The notes: a model not told the origin generated them from the letters alone. Positions 52,014 through 60,487 are shown, counted from the stretch's first letter. The stretch: 64,000 nucleotides of DNA from an uncultured Eubacteriales bacterium (GCA_900315315.1 OMYT01000011.1:1-64000), one strand, 5' to 3'. A program made the numbers and translations.

Positions 52014-52273
52014 GACATTATTACGGCTTTTTATATTTTTGTAACATTTTAAAATATGTTAATAGATCTGTTCTGTCCTTAGATTTCGGAGGAACAAGTG
52101 TCAAGTGTTCGAGTGTTCGAGTGTTCACCTCGCTCACTCTGAAAAGGTTCCCGAACAACAATATATTGTATCACACAGCAGCCAAAGGCGCAAGTGATTG
52201 ATCTATAAGTTATCTACCAAAAATACGAATTTCCAAATCAAAAGGTCCCTTTTCGCTTTATGAAAATATACAG
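52014..52273. other. intergenic region without a gene between cdaA and the nucleoside transporter
   Basis: AT-rich gap with no credible open frame. It holds a short tandem repeat (annotated separately) and a perfect 12-bp palindrome ACAATATATTGT at 52158-52169 of unknown meaning. The converging operons end elsewhere, so this stretch lies upstream of cdaA and downstream of the transporter. Confidence 0.6.
52097..52127 (+). repeat. 8-bp tandem repeat
   Basis: AGTGTTCG occurs twice in tandem, flanked by the near copies AGTGTCA and AGTGTTCA, giving almost four units, followed by ACCTCGCTCACTC. Confidence 0.8.
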
Positions 52274-52275
52274 CT

Positions 52276-52313
52276 AAAAAAGGAAAAGGAACTGCCGCAA
52301 ATCCGGCAGCTCC
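52276..52313 (-). terminator. terminator of the nucleoside ABC operon
   Basis: On the minus strand, stem GGAGCTGCCG/CGGCAGTTCC with one G-U pair, followed by TTTTCCTTTTTT. Confidence 0.87.
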
Positions 52314-52330
52314 TTCCGGAATCCGAAATC

Positions 52331-53269
52331 TTATCTTGAGCCCTTATCGTATGGAATACCTTCCGCCTTGGGCGCCCGTGATGCCTTTGAAGTGAACGCA
52401 AGCACAATCAGGCAAACGATATACGGCATCATATTGTACACATTACCGGGCAGGTTCATCGATACCAGGAACGGGAAACCCGTATAGGTGTTGCTCAGCG
52501 CCCGGAACAACCCGAAGATCAGTGCAGCCAGGGCGATTCTGGTCGGTTTCCATTGACCGAAGATCATCACCGCCAGTGCCAGGAAGCCGAATCCGGCCAC
52601 ACCGTTTTCAAACTTCCAGATCGATACGCCCGCCAGGATGTAGCACAGGCCGCCCAGACCGCCCAGCGCACCGGAAATCAGCACGCCCGTCCAGCGCATC
52701 TTGTATACACTGATACCAACAGAGGCTGCCGCCTGCGGATGTTCGCCGCATGCCATCAGCCGCAGACCCAGCCGGTTTTTGTACAGGAAGATATATACCA
52801 GCACCACCGCGATAATGGCAACCATCATGAACCAGTTGAATTCAAACCCGTTGATGTTCACGATAAACATCTTCCGGGCAGAAATATATTCAATCTCGGA
52901 AGAATGATTATCCGGATTGGCAGCGGTGTTCATCGCCTTTACAAACACGGTCGCCGCAGCCGTCGCCAGCAGGTTCATCGCTGTGCCAACCAGTGTCTGG
53001 TCCGCATTGAAGTGAATCGCTGCCACACCTAACAAGCACGAATATAGCATCCCTGACAATATGGCGGCAAGCATGGCGACAAGCACCATCACAAACGCAG
53101 AAGTCGTCCCCAGAGAGCGCATTACCAGCGCTCCGCCCAGGGCGCCGACAACCATGATGCCTTCCAGGCCCAGATTGATCACACCGCTGTGTTCAGAAAC
53201 ACAGCCTCCCAAAGCCACCAGCAGCAGAACGGAGGCGAAGATCAATGTATATTGAATCAGAAGCAGCAT
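52331..53269 (-). CDS. nucleoside ABC transporter permease (NupQ type)
   Basis: Membrane protein of 312 residues of the BPD_transp_2 family with about nine helices. Landmarks: GCVSEHSGVINLGLEGIMVVGAL near the start, AIHFNADQTLVGTAMNLLA, and RLMACGEHPQAAASVGISVYKMRW, the cytoplasmic loop that meets the ATPase. Last gene of the operon binding protein-ATPase-permease-permease; its start overlaps the stop of the preceding permease by one base. Nucleosides (guanosine in the B. subtilis counterpart) are the expected cargo. Confidence 0.92.
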   Translation of the reverse strand: MLLLIQYTLIFASVLLLVALGGCVSEHSGVINLGLEGIMVVGALGGALVMRSLGTTSAFVMVLVAMLAAILSGMLYSCLLGVAAIHFNADQTLVGTAMNLLATAAATVFVKAMNTAANPDNHSSEIEYISARKMFIVNINGFEFNWFMMVAIIAVVLVYIFLYKNRLGLRLMACGEHPQAAASVGISVYKMRWTGVLISGALGGLGGLCYILAGVSIWKFENGVAGFGFLALAVMIFGQWKPTRIALAALIFGLFRALSNTYTGFPFLVSMNLPGNVYNMMPYIVCLIVLAFTSKASRAPKAEGIPYDKGSR

Positions 53270-54366
53270 TAGTTTTTCGCCCCTTTCTTCTCTTCACTTT
53301 TTGCGATCCACTTTTTCATCGTCAGCTTGATGAACAGCACGAATCCACACAGGTAGATAATCACCGAGGAAATGACATCGGAAATCTGGGGTGAATAGAA
53401 ATTAGTGTTCACGTATTGTCCACCGTCCGTAATATGCTGAATGAAGAACGATGAGAAGATCGCTCCGATGGGATGCAGGCCGCCCAGGAATGCTGCCGCA
53501 ATACCGTTGAAGCCCATCGATGGCACCGAGCTCTGTGTGCATTCCCACCGCATATAACCCGTCTGGTACAGCAGGCTTGCTGCCAGTCCAGCCAGCGCGC
53601 CAGAAATGACAAGGGTCAGGATGATGTTCCGGTTCTGCGCCATACCGGCATACTTCGCGGCATTCTTGTTGTTGCCGGTCGCTTTCAACTCATATCCCAG
53701 TTTGGTTTTCGACAGGATAATCCAGATTACAATGGCTACGATGATTGTCAGTGGAACAGCAATCGTCACATTGTTATTGTTACCGAAAAGGGAATCGATC
53801 CCGGCCGTCGGCAGCAGGGCTGACTTATTGACTTTGTCAATGTAATGGGTATAGGGACTGGTCGACTCCTTCACTGTGGCTAAGATTGTATTTGTTGTAT
53901 ATAGAGCAATCCAGTTCAGCATGATGCCCGAAATCACTTCGTTCACATTGCAGTAAGCTTTCAGCAGGCCTGTAATACCGCCGAGAAGTGCGCCCGCGAC
54001 GATAGCGAACAGCATGCACGGCAGCCATCCCCATCCCCAGGCAAGTGCCGCGTAGAGACTTGCGCAGGCACCAGCTACGTACTGGCCCGCCGTGCCGATG
54101 TTGAACAGACCGACCTTATAGGAGAAAAGGATACTCAGGGAGCAAAGGATCAATGGCATTGTTTTGGCCATCGTGTTTCCCAGTTCCTTCATCTGCCTGG
54201 CAGGCTTCTTGTAAAGGAAGTTTTTGATCACATTCAGGGTTGAATCGCCGGCTCCCGAGGGATTAATGAACAGCAGGACGATATAACCGATCAAAAGACC
54301 GATCAGAATGCAGATGAGGGAAGCCAGAAAGGCTTGTACGCCCTCATTTTTCAGCACTTTTCTCAA
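53269..54366 (-). CDS. nucleoside ABC transporter permease (NupP type)
   Basis: Membrane protein of 365 residues, partner of the second permease, BPD_transp_2 family. Family features: LFNIGTAGQYVAGACASL, LLGGITGLLKAYCNVNEVISGIMLNW, and GYELKATGNNKNAAKYAGMAQ, the coupling loop. A loop of about 45 residues near 165-205 (TVKESTSPYTHYIDKVNKSA) is predicted outside. The start overlaps the ATPase stop by four bases. Confidence 0.92.
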   Translation of the reverse strand: MRKVLKNEGVQAFLASLICILIGLLIGYIVLLFINPSGAGDSTLNVIKNFLYKKPARQMKELGNTMAKTMPLILCSLSILFSYKVGLFNIGTAGQYVAGACASLYAALAWGWGWLPCMLFAIVAGALLGGITGLLKAYCNVNEVISGIMLNWIALYTTNTILATVKESTSPYTHYIDKVNKSALLPTAGIDSLFGNNNNVTIAVPLTIIVAIVIWIILSKTKLGYELKATGNNKNAAKYAGMAQNRNIILTLVISGALAGLAASLLYQTGYMRWECTQSSVPSMGFNGIAAAFLGGLHPIGAIFSSFFIQHITDGGQYVNTNFYSPQISDVISSVIIYLCGFVLFIKLTMKKWIAKSEEKKGAKN

Positions 54367-55919
54367 TTGACCTTCACCTCATCTCTCTTCGCGCCGGCCA
54401 TGTACAGGCCCAGCTCTTCCTGCGTGGTCTGCTTCGGATCCAGTTCGCCAACGATCTCCCCTTCGTACATGACCAGAATCCGGTCCGGTACGTCCATCAC
54501 CTCATCCAGTTCCAGCGAAATCAACAGCACTGCCTTGCCCGCGTCGCGCTGGGCAACCAGCTGCTTATGCACAGATTCAATCGCGCCCACGTCCAATCCG
54601 CGCGTCGGCTGAACCGCCACCAGCACTTCAGGCTGTTTGTCGATCTCGCGGGCGATGATTGCCTTTTGCTGGTTTCCGCCGGACATGGCCCGTGCCGGAG
54701 TCACCGATCCCTGACCGGACCGGACGTCGTATTCCTCAATCAGGCGATCGGAATATTCCCGGATATTCTTCCGCCTCAGGAAGCCGATTTTGCTTGTAAA
54801 CTGCGGCTTGAAGTATGTCTGCAGAATCATGTTGAATTCCAGCGGATAGTCCAGCACAAGCCCGTGCTTATGCCGGTCTTCCGGGATATGGCTCATACCG
54901 GAGACGGAACGCTTTCGGATGGATGCTTTGGTAATATCCTGCCCGTCCATGATGATATTGCCGCTGACCAGCGGTTCCAGCCCTGTCAGGCCGTAAACCA
55001 GTTCGCTCTGACCGTTGCCGTCGATGCCGGCGATGCAGACAATTTCCCCGCGGCGCACCTGGAAGGAAACGTCCTTCACAGCATTATTGCTGTGCGCCTT
55101 GGAGGCAACCGTCACGTGCTGAACGTCCAGCAAAACTTCTCCCGGATTGGCCGGCTGTTTTTCCACGTGGAAGTTGACATTCCGCCCAACCATCATCGCG
55201 CTCAGCTCTTCCATCGTGGTGTTCTTTGTTTCCACCGTGCCGATGTACTTGCCCTTCCGCAGCACGGAACACCGGTCAGCCACCGCCATAATCTCCGCCA
55301 GCTTATGACTGATGAACAGGATGCTCTTCCCTTCTGCCGCCAGATTCTTCATAATCTGCATCAGCTCTTCGATTTCCTGGGGCGTCAACACAGCTGTCGG
55401 CTCATCGAAAATAAGAATCTCATTATCGCGGTACAGCATCTTCAGAATCTCGGTCCGCTGCTGCATGCCGACGGTAATATCCTCAATCTTGGCGTCCGGA
55501 TTCACCTGCAGACCGTATTTTTCACTCAGTGCAACGATCTTCTTCCGCGCCTCCGCTTTTTTCAGCATACCGATGGATCCGACCGGTTCGTCACCCAGGA
55601 TAATGTTGTCCAGCACCGTAAAGCATTCCACCAGCTTGAAATGCTGATGAACCATGCCGATTCCGAGGTCGTTCGCGTCGTTTGGATCGTTGATTTTTAC
55701 TTCCTGGCCGTCCTTCTTGATCGTTCCCTCTTCCGCCTGATACAGGCCGAACAGCACGCTCATCAGCGTAGACTTGCCCGCGCCGTTTTCGCCCAGCAGC
55801 GCGTGGATCTCTCCGTGTCTCAGCTGAAGGGTGATATCATCGTTGGCGATGATTCCCGGGAATCTTTTGGTGATGTGCAGCATCTCAATGGCATATTCGC
55901 TCTTATGCTCTTCTCCCAA
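54363..55919 (-). CDS. nucleoside ABC transporter ATP-binding protein (two ATPase domains, NupO type)
   Basis: Cytoplasmic protein of 518 residues with two fused nucleotide-binding domains. The first has a full Walker A GENGAGKSTL and the degenerate signature VGMQQRTEIL; the second has a degenerate Walker A GIDGNGQSEL but intact signature MSGGNQQKAI. This asymmetry is normal for the sugar/nucleoside type. Walker B sites ILIFDEPTAVL and VAVQPTRGLD (here VLVAVQPTRG). It links the exported BMP-type protein to the two permeases. Confidence 0.94.
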   Translation of the reverse strand: MGEEHKSEYAIEMLHITKRFPGIIANDDITLQLRHGEIHALLGENGAGKSTLMSVLFGLYQAEEGTIKKDGQEVKINDPNDANDLGIGMVHQHFKLVECFTVLDNIILGDEPVGSIGMLKKAEARKKIVALSEKYGLQVNPDAKIEDITVGMQQRTEILKMLYRDNEILIFDEPTAVLTPQEIEELMQIMKNLAAEGKSILFISHKLAEIMAVADRCSVLRKGKYIGTVETKNTTMEELSAMMVGRNVNFHVEKQPANPGEVLLDVQHVTVASKAHSNNAVKDVSFQVRRGEIVCIAGIDGNGQSELVYGLTGLEPLVSGNIIMDGQDITKASIRKRSVSGMSHIPEDRHKHGLVLDYPLEFNMILQTYFKPQFTSKIGFLRRKNIREYSDRLIEEYDVRSGQGSVTPARAMSGGNQQKAIIAREIDKQPEVLVAVQPTRGLDVGAIESVHKQLVAQRDAGKAVLLISLELDEVMDVPDRILVMYEGEIVGELDPKQTTQEELGLYMAGAKRDEVKVN

Positions 55920-56014
55920 AGCACAGCCCCTCTTTCCTCTTTTCTGCAGATTGCGGTATCTCTGTTCCGCTTTCTGAAAGGAACCCCCGTTCCTTTATCA
56001 AACAGGGGCTCTTT

Positions 56015-56046
56015 TCAAAAATCCGGGGATGCCGAGCATCCCCGGA
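56015..56046 (-). terminator. hairpin between binding protein and ATPase genes
   Basis: On the minus strand, perfect eleven-base stem TCCGGGGATGC/GCATCCCCGGA, three-base loop, then TTTTTG. It probably ends most transcripts after the binding-protein gene and lets some continue. Confidence 0.8.
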
Positions 56047-56060
56047 GAATCCGTCCGGAA

Positions 56061-57152
56061 TTACTTGATGTTGCCCTGATAGTCAACCTTGATGGTGGTC
56101 ACTGCGGGTTCAGCGTCAATCGCGTTGGAAACAGTAATTTCTCCCGAGTACATCTTGGCAACCAGCGCCTTGTAGTCGTCCTGGGTGAATCCATCTGCAA
56201 ACTGAGTAGAAGGAGCAATCTGCACAAAGTTAGCTTCTGGATCTTCGCCAACCAGGCCCAAAGTATCAACCTTTCCGCCAGCGAAAGCGCCATCCTTGAC
56301 CGCGGTCAATTCTGCGTTTACGGTTGCGCCCAAGCCCTTCATCGCGGAAGTAACTGTTATGCCGGTACCGTAATCGCCATCAATCTTGCCGGCCTGGTCA
56401 ACATCAACGCCAATGACCTTGCCGCCGACCTTGGAAGCCGCCTCAGCCGCAGAGGTGAAGATGCCGCCGCCGCAGGCAAACACGATTTCGGTGCCGTTGG
56501 TATACCAGGTATCCATATAGGCTGTGATGTCCGCATCCCCGTAGAACTGGTTGCCGTAGACATACTTGATTTCAACATCGCTCAAGCCAAGCTCGGCAGC
56601 AGCAGCGTCGGCGCCCTGCACAAAACCGTAACCATAGCGCACAACAGCAGGAACCGCCATGCCACCCAGGAAACCAAGTTTCTTGTAGCCCAGTTTCACA
56701 GCCGCGTAGCCGGCCATGTAGCCGCACAGTTCTTCCTGATACACTGCACAGTAGAGGTTCGCAGGAACATTGCCGGCCAGTTCGCCGATGTCACCCTCGC
56801 TGACGTCCAGTGCGATAAAGGTAATATCGCTATTTTCGGGAGCAACCGTCTGAATCGCAGGTCCGAATGCATACCCGGGCATGATGATGACAGTGTAACC
56901 GTCGTCAATCGCGTTCTCGATGGAAGAAACACGATCCGTGTCGGAGTCGGAAGCAGGTTTGTAGTACTTGAAATCCAGTCCGTTCGCCTCACAGAAAGCC
57001 TTCGCGGCTTCGTATGTGGTCTGGTTGAAGCTCTGGTCGGTTATATCGCCGTAGTCGGTGATCATCGCGACTTTGACATCCTCAGCGGAGGCAAAGGACA
57101 TAACGCCCAGGAGCATCACTGCTGCCAGCAGAATAGCAAGCAACTTCTTCAT
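56061..57152 (-). CDS. BMP-family nucleoside-binding protein (NupN type), non-lipoprotein
   Basis: Exported binding protein of 363 residues of the Bmp/Med family. The signal peptide (1-23) ends SFASA/EDV with no lipobox cysteine, unlike the lipoprotein NupN or PnrA. Mature landmarks: VAMITDYGDITDQSFNQTTYE near the start (ligand-contact Asp), DDGYTVIIMPGYAFG, LGFLGGMAVPAVVRYGYGF, IVFACGGGIFTSAAEAA and VIGVDVDQAG. It feeds purine nucleosides to the transporter encoded downstream. AAGGGG precedes the ATG. Confidence 0.93.
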   Translation of the reverse strand: MKKLLAILLAAVMLLGVMSFASAEDVKVAMITDYGDITDQSFNQTTYEAAKAFCEANGLDFKYYKPASDSDTDRVSSIENAIDDGYTVIIMPGYAFGPAIQTVAPENSDITFIALDVSEGDIGELAGNVPANLYCAVYQEELCGYMAGYAAVKLGYKKLGFLGGMAVPAVVRYGYGFVQGADAAAAELGLSDVEIKYVYGNQFYGDADITAYMDTWYTNGTEIVFACGGGIFTSAAEAASKVGGKVIGVDVDQAGKIDGDYGTGITVTSAMKGLGATVNAELTAVKDGAFAGGKVDTLGLVGEDPEANFVQIAPSTQFADGFTQDDYKALVAKMYSGEITVSNAIDAEPAVTTIKVDYQGNIK

Positions 57153-57203
57153 ATTCAGGTTCCCCTTTCTTGTTTTGCGGCTTTTCGCCGTTTTGTTTTA
57201 ATG

Positions 57204-57247
57204 ATTATATCAAATCCCGGTACACTTGGAAAGGGTGTACCGGGATT
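57204..57247 (-). promoter_or_regulatory. nucleoside-transporter promoter nested in a terminator hairpin
   Basis: On the minus strand a 13-base perfect stem AATCCCGGTACAC/GTGTACCGGGATT (57213-57247) follows the SH3 gene. The -35 box TTTCCA (57227-57232) lies in its loop, and TATAAT (57204-57209) stands right after the stem, 17 bp on. The hairpin thus ends the upstream gene and overlaps the start signal of the next. Confidence 0.6.
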
Positions 57248-57287
57248 TTTGAAATCGTTTTTCTATATTGTAATGTTTCTGTAATAT

Positions 57288-58298
57288 TTAGAACGACAGA
57301 TCTGTCAGTGTTGCCGGACTCCCGTTATCATAAATAAACTGTCTCATCATATACCCGTAGTAACCGCCGATCTGGATAAAGTACCAGTCTCTTCCCCGGG
57401 TAATGATATTCAGTCTGGTCCCGACCCTGAAAGCTTTAATGATCTTGCCGGCAGTCGTAGGAGCTGCCCTCAGATTCACGTTCCGCCCATTCGCGCTGAC
57501 AACATATGCCGCACCGACAATCGGAGGATCCGGATTGACCGGCGGTTCTGTAGTCGTCAGGAACTGGCTCATCATATAACCGTACCGGTTCCCGATCCGG
57601 ATATAGCTCCAGGTATGTCCTGCGGTCACCATCCAGCCTTCCGTTCCCACGCTGTAAAAGCCGATGCTCGGATATGCCTTCGAAGGTCCGGAACGCAGAT
57701 TCACGCCTTTCCCGTTGGCACTGGTCACCCAAACCTTGTATTCCAGACCGGGCTGAGGCTGTGGCTGAGGTTGGGGCTGAGGTGCAGGATTTGTGGTTAA
57801 AAACCGGCTCATCATATAGCCCGTTGTAGAGCCGATCTGTATCCGGCTCCAGTTCTGTCCGGATGTTAACACAGTGCAAACCGTTCCAGGAGCATAGGCC
57901 GCAATGATGGAGTAGCCTTTTCCGGGGCCGCTTCTCAACCGCACATTCAAGCCGTTCGCACTTGTGACATAAGCCGTGGTGCCGGCAGGGATACTTCCTC
58001 CGCCGCCTCCGCCCCCGCCGCCGGTAACTCTCAGGTAAGCGCTGTTCATATAGCCCGTCAGACCATTCGGAGTCCTCACCGAATACCAGGACCCCGTCTG
58101 CCCCGTAATCGTTACGACCGTTCCGCTTGGATAGCTGGCAAGGATCACCCCGTTGAAAGAAGGCGAACCGCGCAGAATCAACCATCCGCCGACCACTGTA
58201 CCGGTCTGCTCCGCTATGGCTGATGTGACCGGTATCACTGCAGTCAAAACCATCACCAGCAGCACAAGCATCGCAATGCTTTGTTTCTTCATCTTCAT
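57288..58298 (-). CDS. secreted protein with four bacterial SH3 domains
   Basis: Protein of 336 residues. A signal peptide (about 1-30, SAIA/EQT) is followed by four SH3-type repeats at about 35-90, 107-168, 187-250 and 265-325, each with the pattern LNVRLRSGP...YGYMMxxFL. Linkers are low-complexity: nine Gly in a row between repeats 1 and 2, and PQPQPQ between 2 and 3. No catalytic domain is present, so it is likely a wall-binding or adhesive protein. AAGGAA precedes the first ATG. Tandem domains may reflect internal duplication. Confidence 0.85.
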   Translation of the reverse strand: MKMKKQSIAMLVLLVMVLTAVIPVTSAIAEQTGTVVGGWLILRGSPSFNGVILASYPSGTVVTITGQTGSWYSVRTPNGLTGYMNSAYLRVTGGGGGGGGGSIPAGTTAYVTSANGLNVRLRSGPGKGYSIIAAYAPGTVCTVLTSGQNWSRIQIGSTTGYMMSRFLTTNPAPQPQPQPQPQPGLEYKVWVTSANGKGVNLRSGPSKAYPSIGFYSVGTEGWMVTAGHTWSYIRIGNRYGYMMSQFLTTTEPPVNPDPPIVGAAYVVSANGRNVNLRAAPTTAGKIIKAFRVGTRLNIITRGRDWYFIQIGGYYGYMMRQFIYDNGSPATLTDLSF

Positions 58299-58344
58299 AT
58301 CATCATTCCTTCCGGTTGTGATCGTCCGTCGGTCCTGCCTTCAT

Positions 58345-58956
58345 TCAGCCTTGTTCAGATTCTTTTGTTTCCATTGTATTAATCATATATTCAATATACG
58401 GACCGTATGTTTCCTGCTCTTCTGCGGGATACTCAATTGTCACATGATGAAAACTGTTCTTTGCGATCAGGTACAGGTCTGTCCGGCATCGTATGCCGCC
58501 ATCCAGCGCACGGTCCACACGGAGGCAGTTGTTCTGCTCGTTTTTCCGGGGTTCCGCATCCGGCACTTCAAGCTTGATCGCTTCGAGCAGAACCTCTTCC
58601 GTGAGATTTCCGCCCTGCATGTTCTCAATAGTCATACTCGCTTTGCCGTCCTGTGTATACGCTGTTAATGAGTCTTGCTCCTCATCAAACATAAAAACAG
58701 AGGGATACTGCATAATGAAGCCTGTAACACTGTCCACATAGTCGCTCATCGCCTTCTCGCTGAAAGCCTCTGTAAGTTCTTCCAGACCCATGCCTTCGGT
58801 ATTCTCTACCTCGCTGACCTCTAGCAGCTGCTGAATTTCCTGAACACCCTGCTCTTCAGTTGTTTCCCCTTCTTCCGCACAGGCCGGTAAAATCGCTGCG
58901 GCCAACAGAATCACGCTCAGCAGCGCAAAAGCCTTTCCAATGTATGTACGCATCAT
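58345..58956 (-). CDS. exported hypothetical protein
   Basis: Protein of 203 residues that I do not recognise. The signal peptide ends AILPACA/EEG; LPAC is a weak lipobox, so either free secretion or lipidation is possible. An acidic stretch (EEGETTEEQGVQEI) and two helical parts follow, then a mixed domain with DRALDGGIRCRTDLYLIAKNSFHHVTIEYPAEEQE resembling small stress-response or lipoprotein domains (residues 155-190). Start: the ATG eight bases after AAGGA; an ATG nine bases upstream is too close to the site. It lies 46 bp upstream of the SH3 gene and may be cotranscribed. Confidence 0.7.
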   Translation of the reverse strand: MMRTYIGKAFALLSVILLAAAILPACAEEGETTEEQGVQEIQQLLEVSEVENTEGMGLEELTEAFSEKAMSDYVDSVTGFIMQYPSVFMFDEEQDSLTAYTQDGKASMTIENMQGGNLTEEVLLEAIKLEVPDAEPRKNEQNNCLRVDRALDGGIRCRTDLYLIAKNSFHHVTIEYPAEEQETYGPYIEYMINTMETKESEQG

Positions 58957-59094
58957 CCGCCACATCCTTCCCGTGTCTCATGTTACAGCTTTTCGAGGGA
59001 TCCTTTGAATCCGCGCCCGCAGGCGCTCATCCCGATCTTTACCCTCGCTCACCTTATCTTACGAAACAAAACAGTTGTTTCTTCCCGCTTATAC

Positions 59095-59128
59095 GGAAAA
59101 ACCCCTTCCGTGAATACAGAAGGGAGTT
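59095..59128 (-). terminator. terminator of rpsT
   Basis: On the minus strand, stem AACTCCCTTC/GGAAGGGGTT with G-U pairs, nine-base loop, then TTTTT. Confidence 0.8.
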
Positions 59129-59149
59129 TATCACACGCATTCTTCCTGC

Positions 59150-59416
59150 TTACTGGGCGGCAGCCTTGTTCAACTGCTTGGCCAGACGAGCCTTTTTCCG
59201 ATTGGCGGCATTCTTATGAATCACGCCCTTGGACGCGGCCTTATCGATGACTGCGGAAGTCGCGGAAAGCTGCTCATTAGCGTTCTGCGGATCGGCGGCG
59301 ACAGCGGCATCAAACTTTCTGATGGATGTACGCATTCCGCTCTTCACAATACGGTTGCGAAGATTCTTCTTCTCGCTGACCTTAACGCGCTTCTTTGCGG
59401 ACTGGATATTCGGCAA
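59150..59416 (-). CDS. rpsT: 30S ribosomal protein S20
   Basis: Primary 16S-binding protein of 88 residues, three-helix bundle. Family features: PNIQSAKKRVKVSEKKNLRN at the N-terminus and KGVIHKNAANRKKARLAKQL at the C-terminus. The start codon is TTG, preceded by GGGGAGGTG; E. coli rpsT also uses UUG, where the poor start aids autoregulation. Divergent from yqeK. Monocistronic. Confidence 0.96.
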   Translation of the reverse strand: MPNIQSAKKRVKVSEKKNLRNRIVKSGMRTSIRKFDAAVAADPQNANEQLSATSAVIDKAASKGVIHKNAANRKKARLAKQLNKAAAQ

Positions 59417-59495
59417 CTCGGTTCACCTCCCCTTAGGATCCTTAAAAAACCATCGCAAAAGCAAGAGATTCTTTAAAATTTTGTTCTGAAAGTGC

Positions 59496-59524
59496 TTCCA
59501 TATCTCAGCTTTTTCGTTTATAAT
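59496..59524 (+). promoter_or_regulatory. promoter of yqeK
   Basis: TTCCAT, 17 bp, perfect TATAAT, about 30 bp before the TTG start. Confidence 0.6.
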
Positions 59525-59554
59525 AATTTTGTTGGTATACAGGAGGATATTTCG

Positions 59555-60226
59555 TTGACAAAACAGGTCATGATGATTTCGGGTATTGATGCTGAGCTTG
59601 CCTCCAACAAGCAGGTTCAGGCGGCATTATCCCTTCTGGAATCCGAACCTCTTCACGATCCGCGTTCATCCGGCTGGATCAGTAAGCTTTCCGTCACTCT
59701 GAAACCGGGCCGCTTTGCGCATTCCCTTTCCGTTGCCTGGATGTCGCGCCGTCTGGCACGTATTCACGGAATCGATCCCCTGAAGGCCGAGCAGGCCGGT
59801 CTCCTGCATGATTGTGCCAAATCTCTTCCCCTGGAAGAGATGCAGCATATCGCTGTGGAGCATTCTCTCACTGACGATCAGGAGATGCTTTCCTCCGGCG
59901 CACTGCTCCATTCCGTAGTCGGTTCCTGGGTTGCCCGTGAAGAGTATAGGATGACAGATCCGGACGTTCTTCAGGCAATCTCGTACCATAATACCGGTTT
60001 CCCAGGGATGACGCGGCTCGATATGTGTGTCTGCTTGTCGGATTCCATTGAGCCGCTCCGTGAATCCTATCCTCATCTGGAGGAAGTCCGCGCACTGGCG
60101 GAAATCTCCCTGGAGCGTGCACTTTTGCTCTCTTTGGAAGGCACTGCGGATTATGTCACATCCCGTGGCAAATATCTTCACCCCCGAACACAGAACACCA
60201 TCACCTGGCTGAAGACACTGATCTGA
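59555..60226 (+). CDS. yqeK: YqeK-type HD-domain nucleotide hydrolase
   Basis: Cytoplasmic protein of 223 residues. HD-domain metal sites: His in RFAHSLSVAWMS, HD in LLHDCAKSLP, and later His in LLHSVVGSW with ISYHNTG. The YqeK family hydrolyses diadenosine tetraphosphate symmetrically to ADP. TTG start chosen because AGGAGG lies eight bases upstream; the frame from 59492 begins within the promoter. In most relatives it directly precedes rsfS; here a 261-bp structured gap separates them. Confidence 0.9.
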   Translation: MTKQVMMISGIDAELASNKQVQAALSLLESEPLHDPRSSGWISKLSVTLKPGRFAHSLSVAWMSRRLARIHGIDPLKAEQAGLLHDCAKSLPLEEMQHIAVEHSLTDDQEMLSSGALLHSVVGSWVAREEYRMTDPDVLQAISYHNTGFPGMTRLDMCVCLSDSIEPLRESYPHLEEVRALAEISLERALLLSLEGTADYVTSRGKYLHPRTQNTITWLKTLI

Positions 60227-60470
60227 TTCCGTGTCATCCCGAACCCCTATGATGTCATCCCAAGGTTCGAAGCGCCCGGAAAACGAGCCAGTGTGCTCGT
60301 TTTCAGCGAACGATGTCGCGTGCGGTGCGTGAGCTGCATATATTGAGCTGCCGCCAGTGGCGGATGAAAGCCTATTGTGTGTTGAGTCACAGGCCGCTGT
60401 GCGCGTGCGATTCCTTGCGGAAACCAGTGCACGAAGTGAGTCGAGGGGGTCTCCTTTCGCTCACATAATA
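60227..60470 (+). repeat. structured intergenic element, possible repeat family member
   Basis: A GC-rich gap without an open frame of note. It contains TGTCATCCC twice (60232-60240 and 60253-60261), a perfect ten-base hairpin GAAAACGAGC/GCTCGTTTTC (60279-60304), a smaller one CCGCC/GGCGG (60351-60363), and a segment ACGAAGTGAGTCGAG with CTTTCGCTCAC near the end. The TGTCATCC...GAGTCGAGGG arrangement recalls dispersed intergenic repeats seen in many bacterial genomes. Family membership is inferred from pattern only. Confidence 0.5.
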
Positions 60471-60487
60471 ATTAAGGAGGAACCCAA

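Noticed and set aside
52097..52127. Tandem 8-bp units considered as a CRISPR or iteron array
   Set aside because: Units are too short, have no spacers, and there is no cas, rep or dnaA gene nearby.
54567..57284. 905-codon plus-strand frame across the nucleoside transporter genes
   Set aside because: Antisense shadow of three clear genes (ATPase, gap, binding protein). Rich in His/Gln/Arg as expected of such frames, with no domain.
58345..58956. Lipoprotein call from LPAC in the signal peptide
   Set aside because: Pro at -2 is unusual and an ACA/E type I site is equally good; left undecided.
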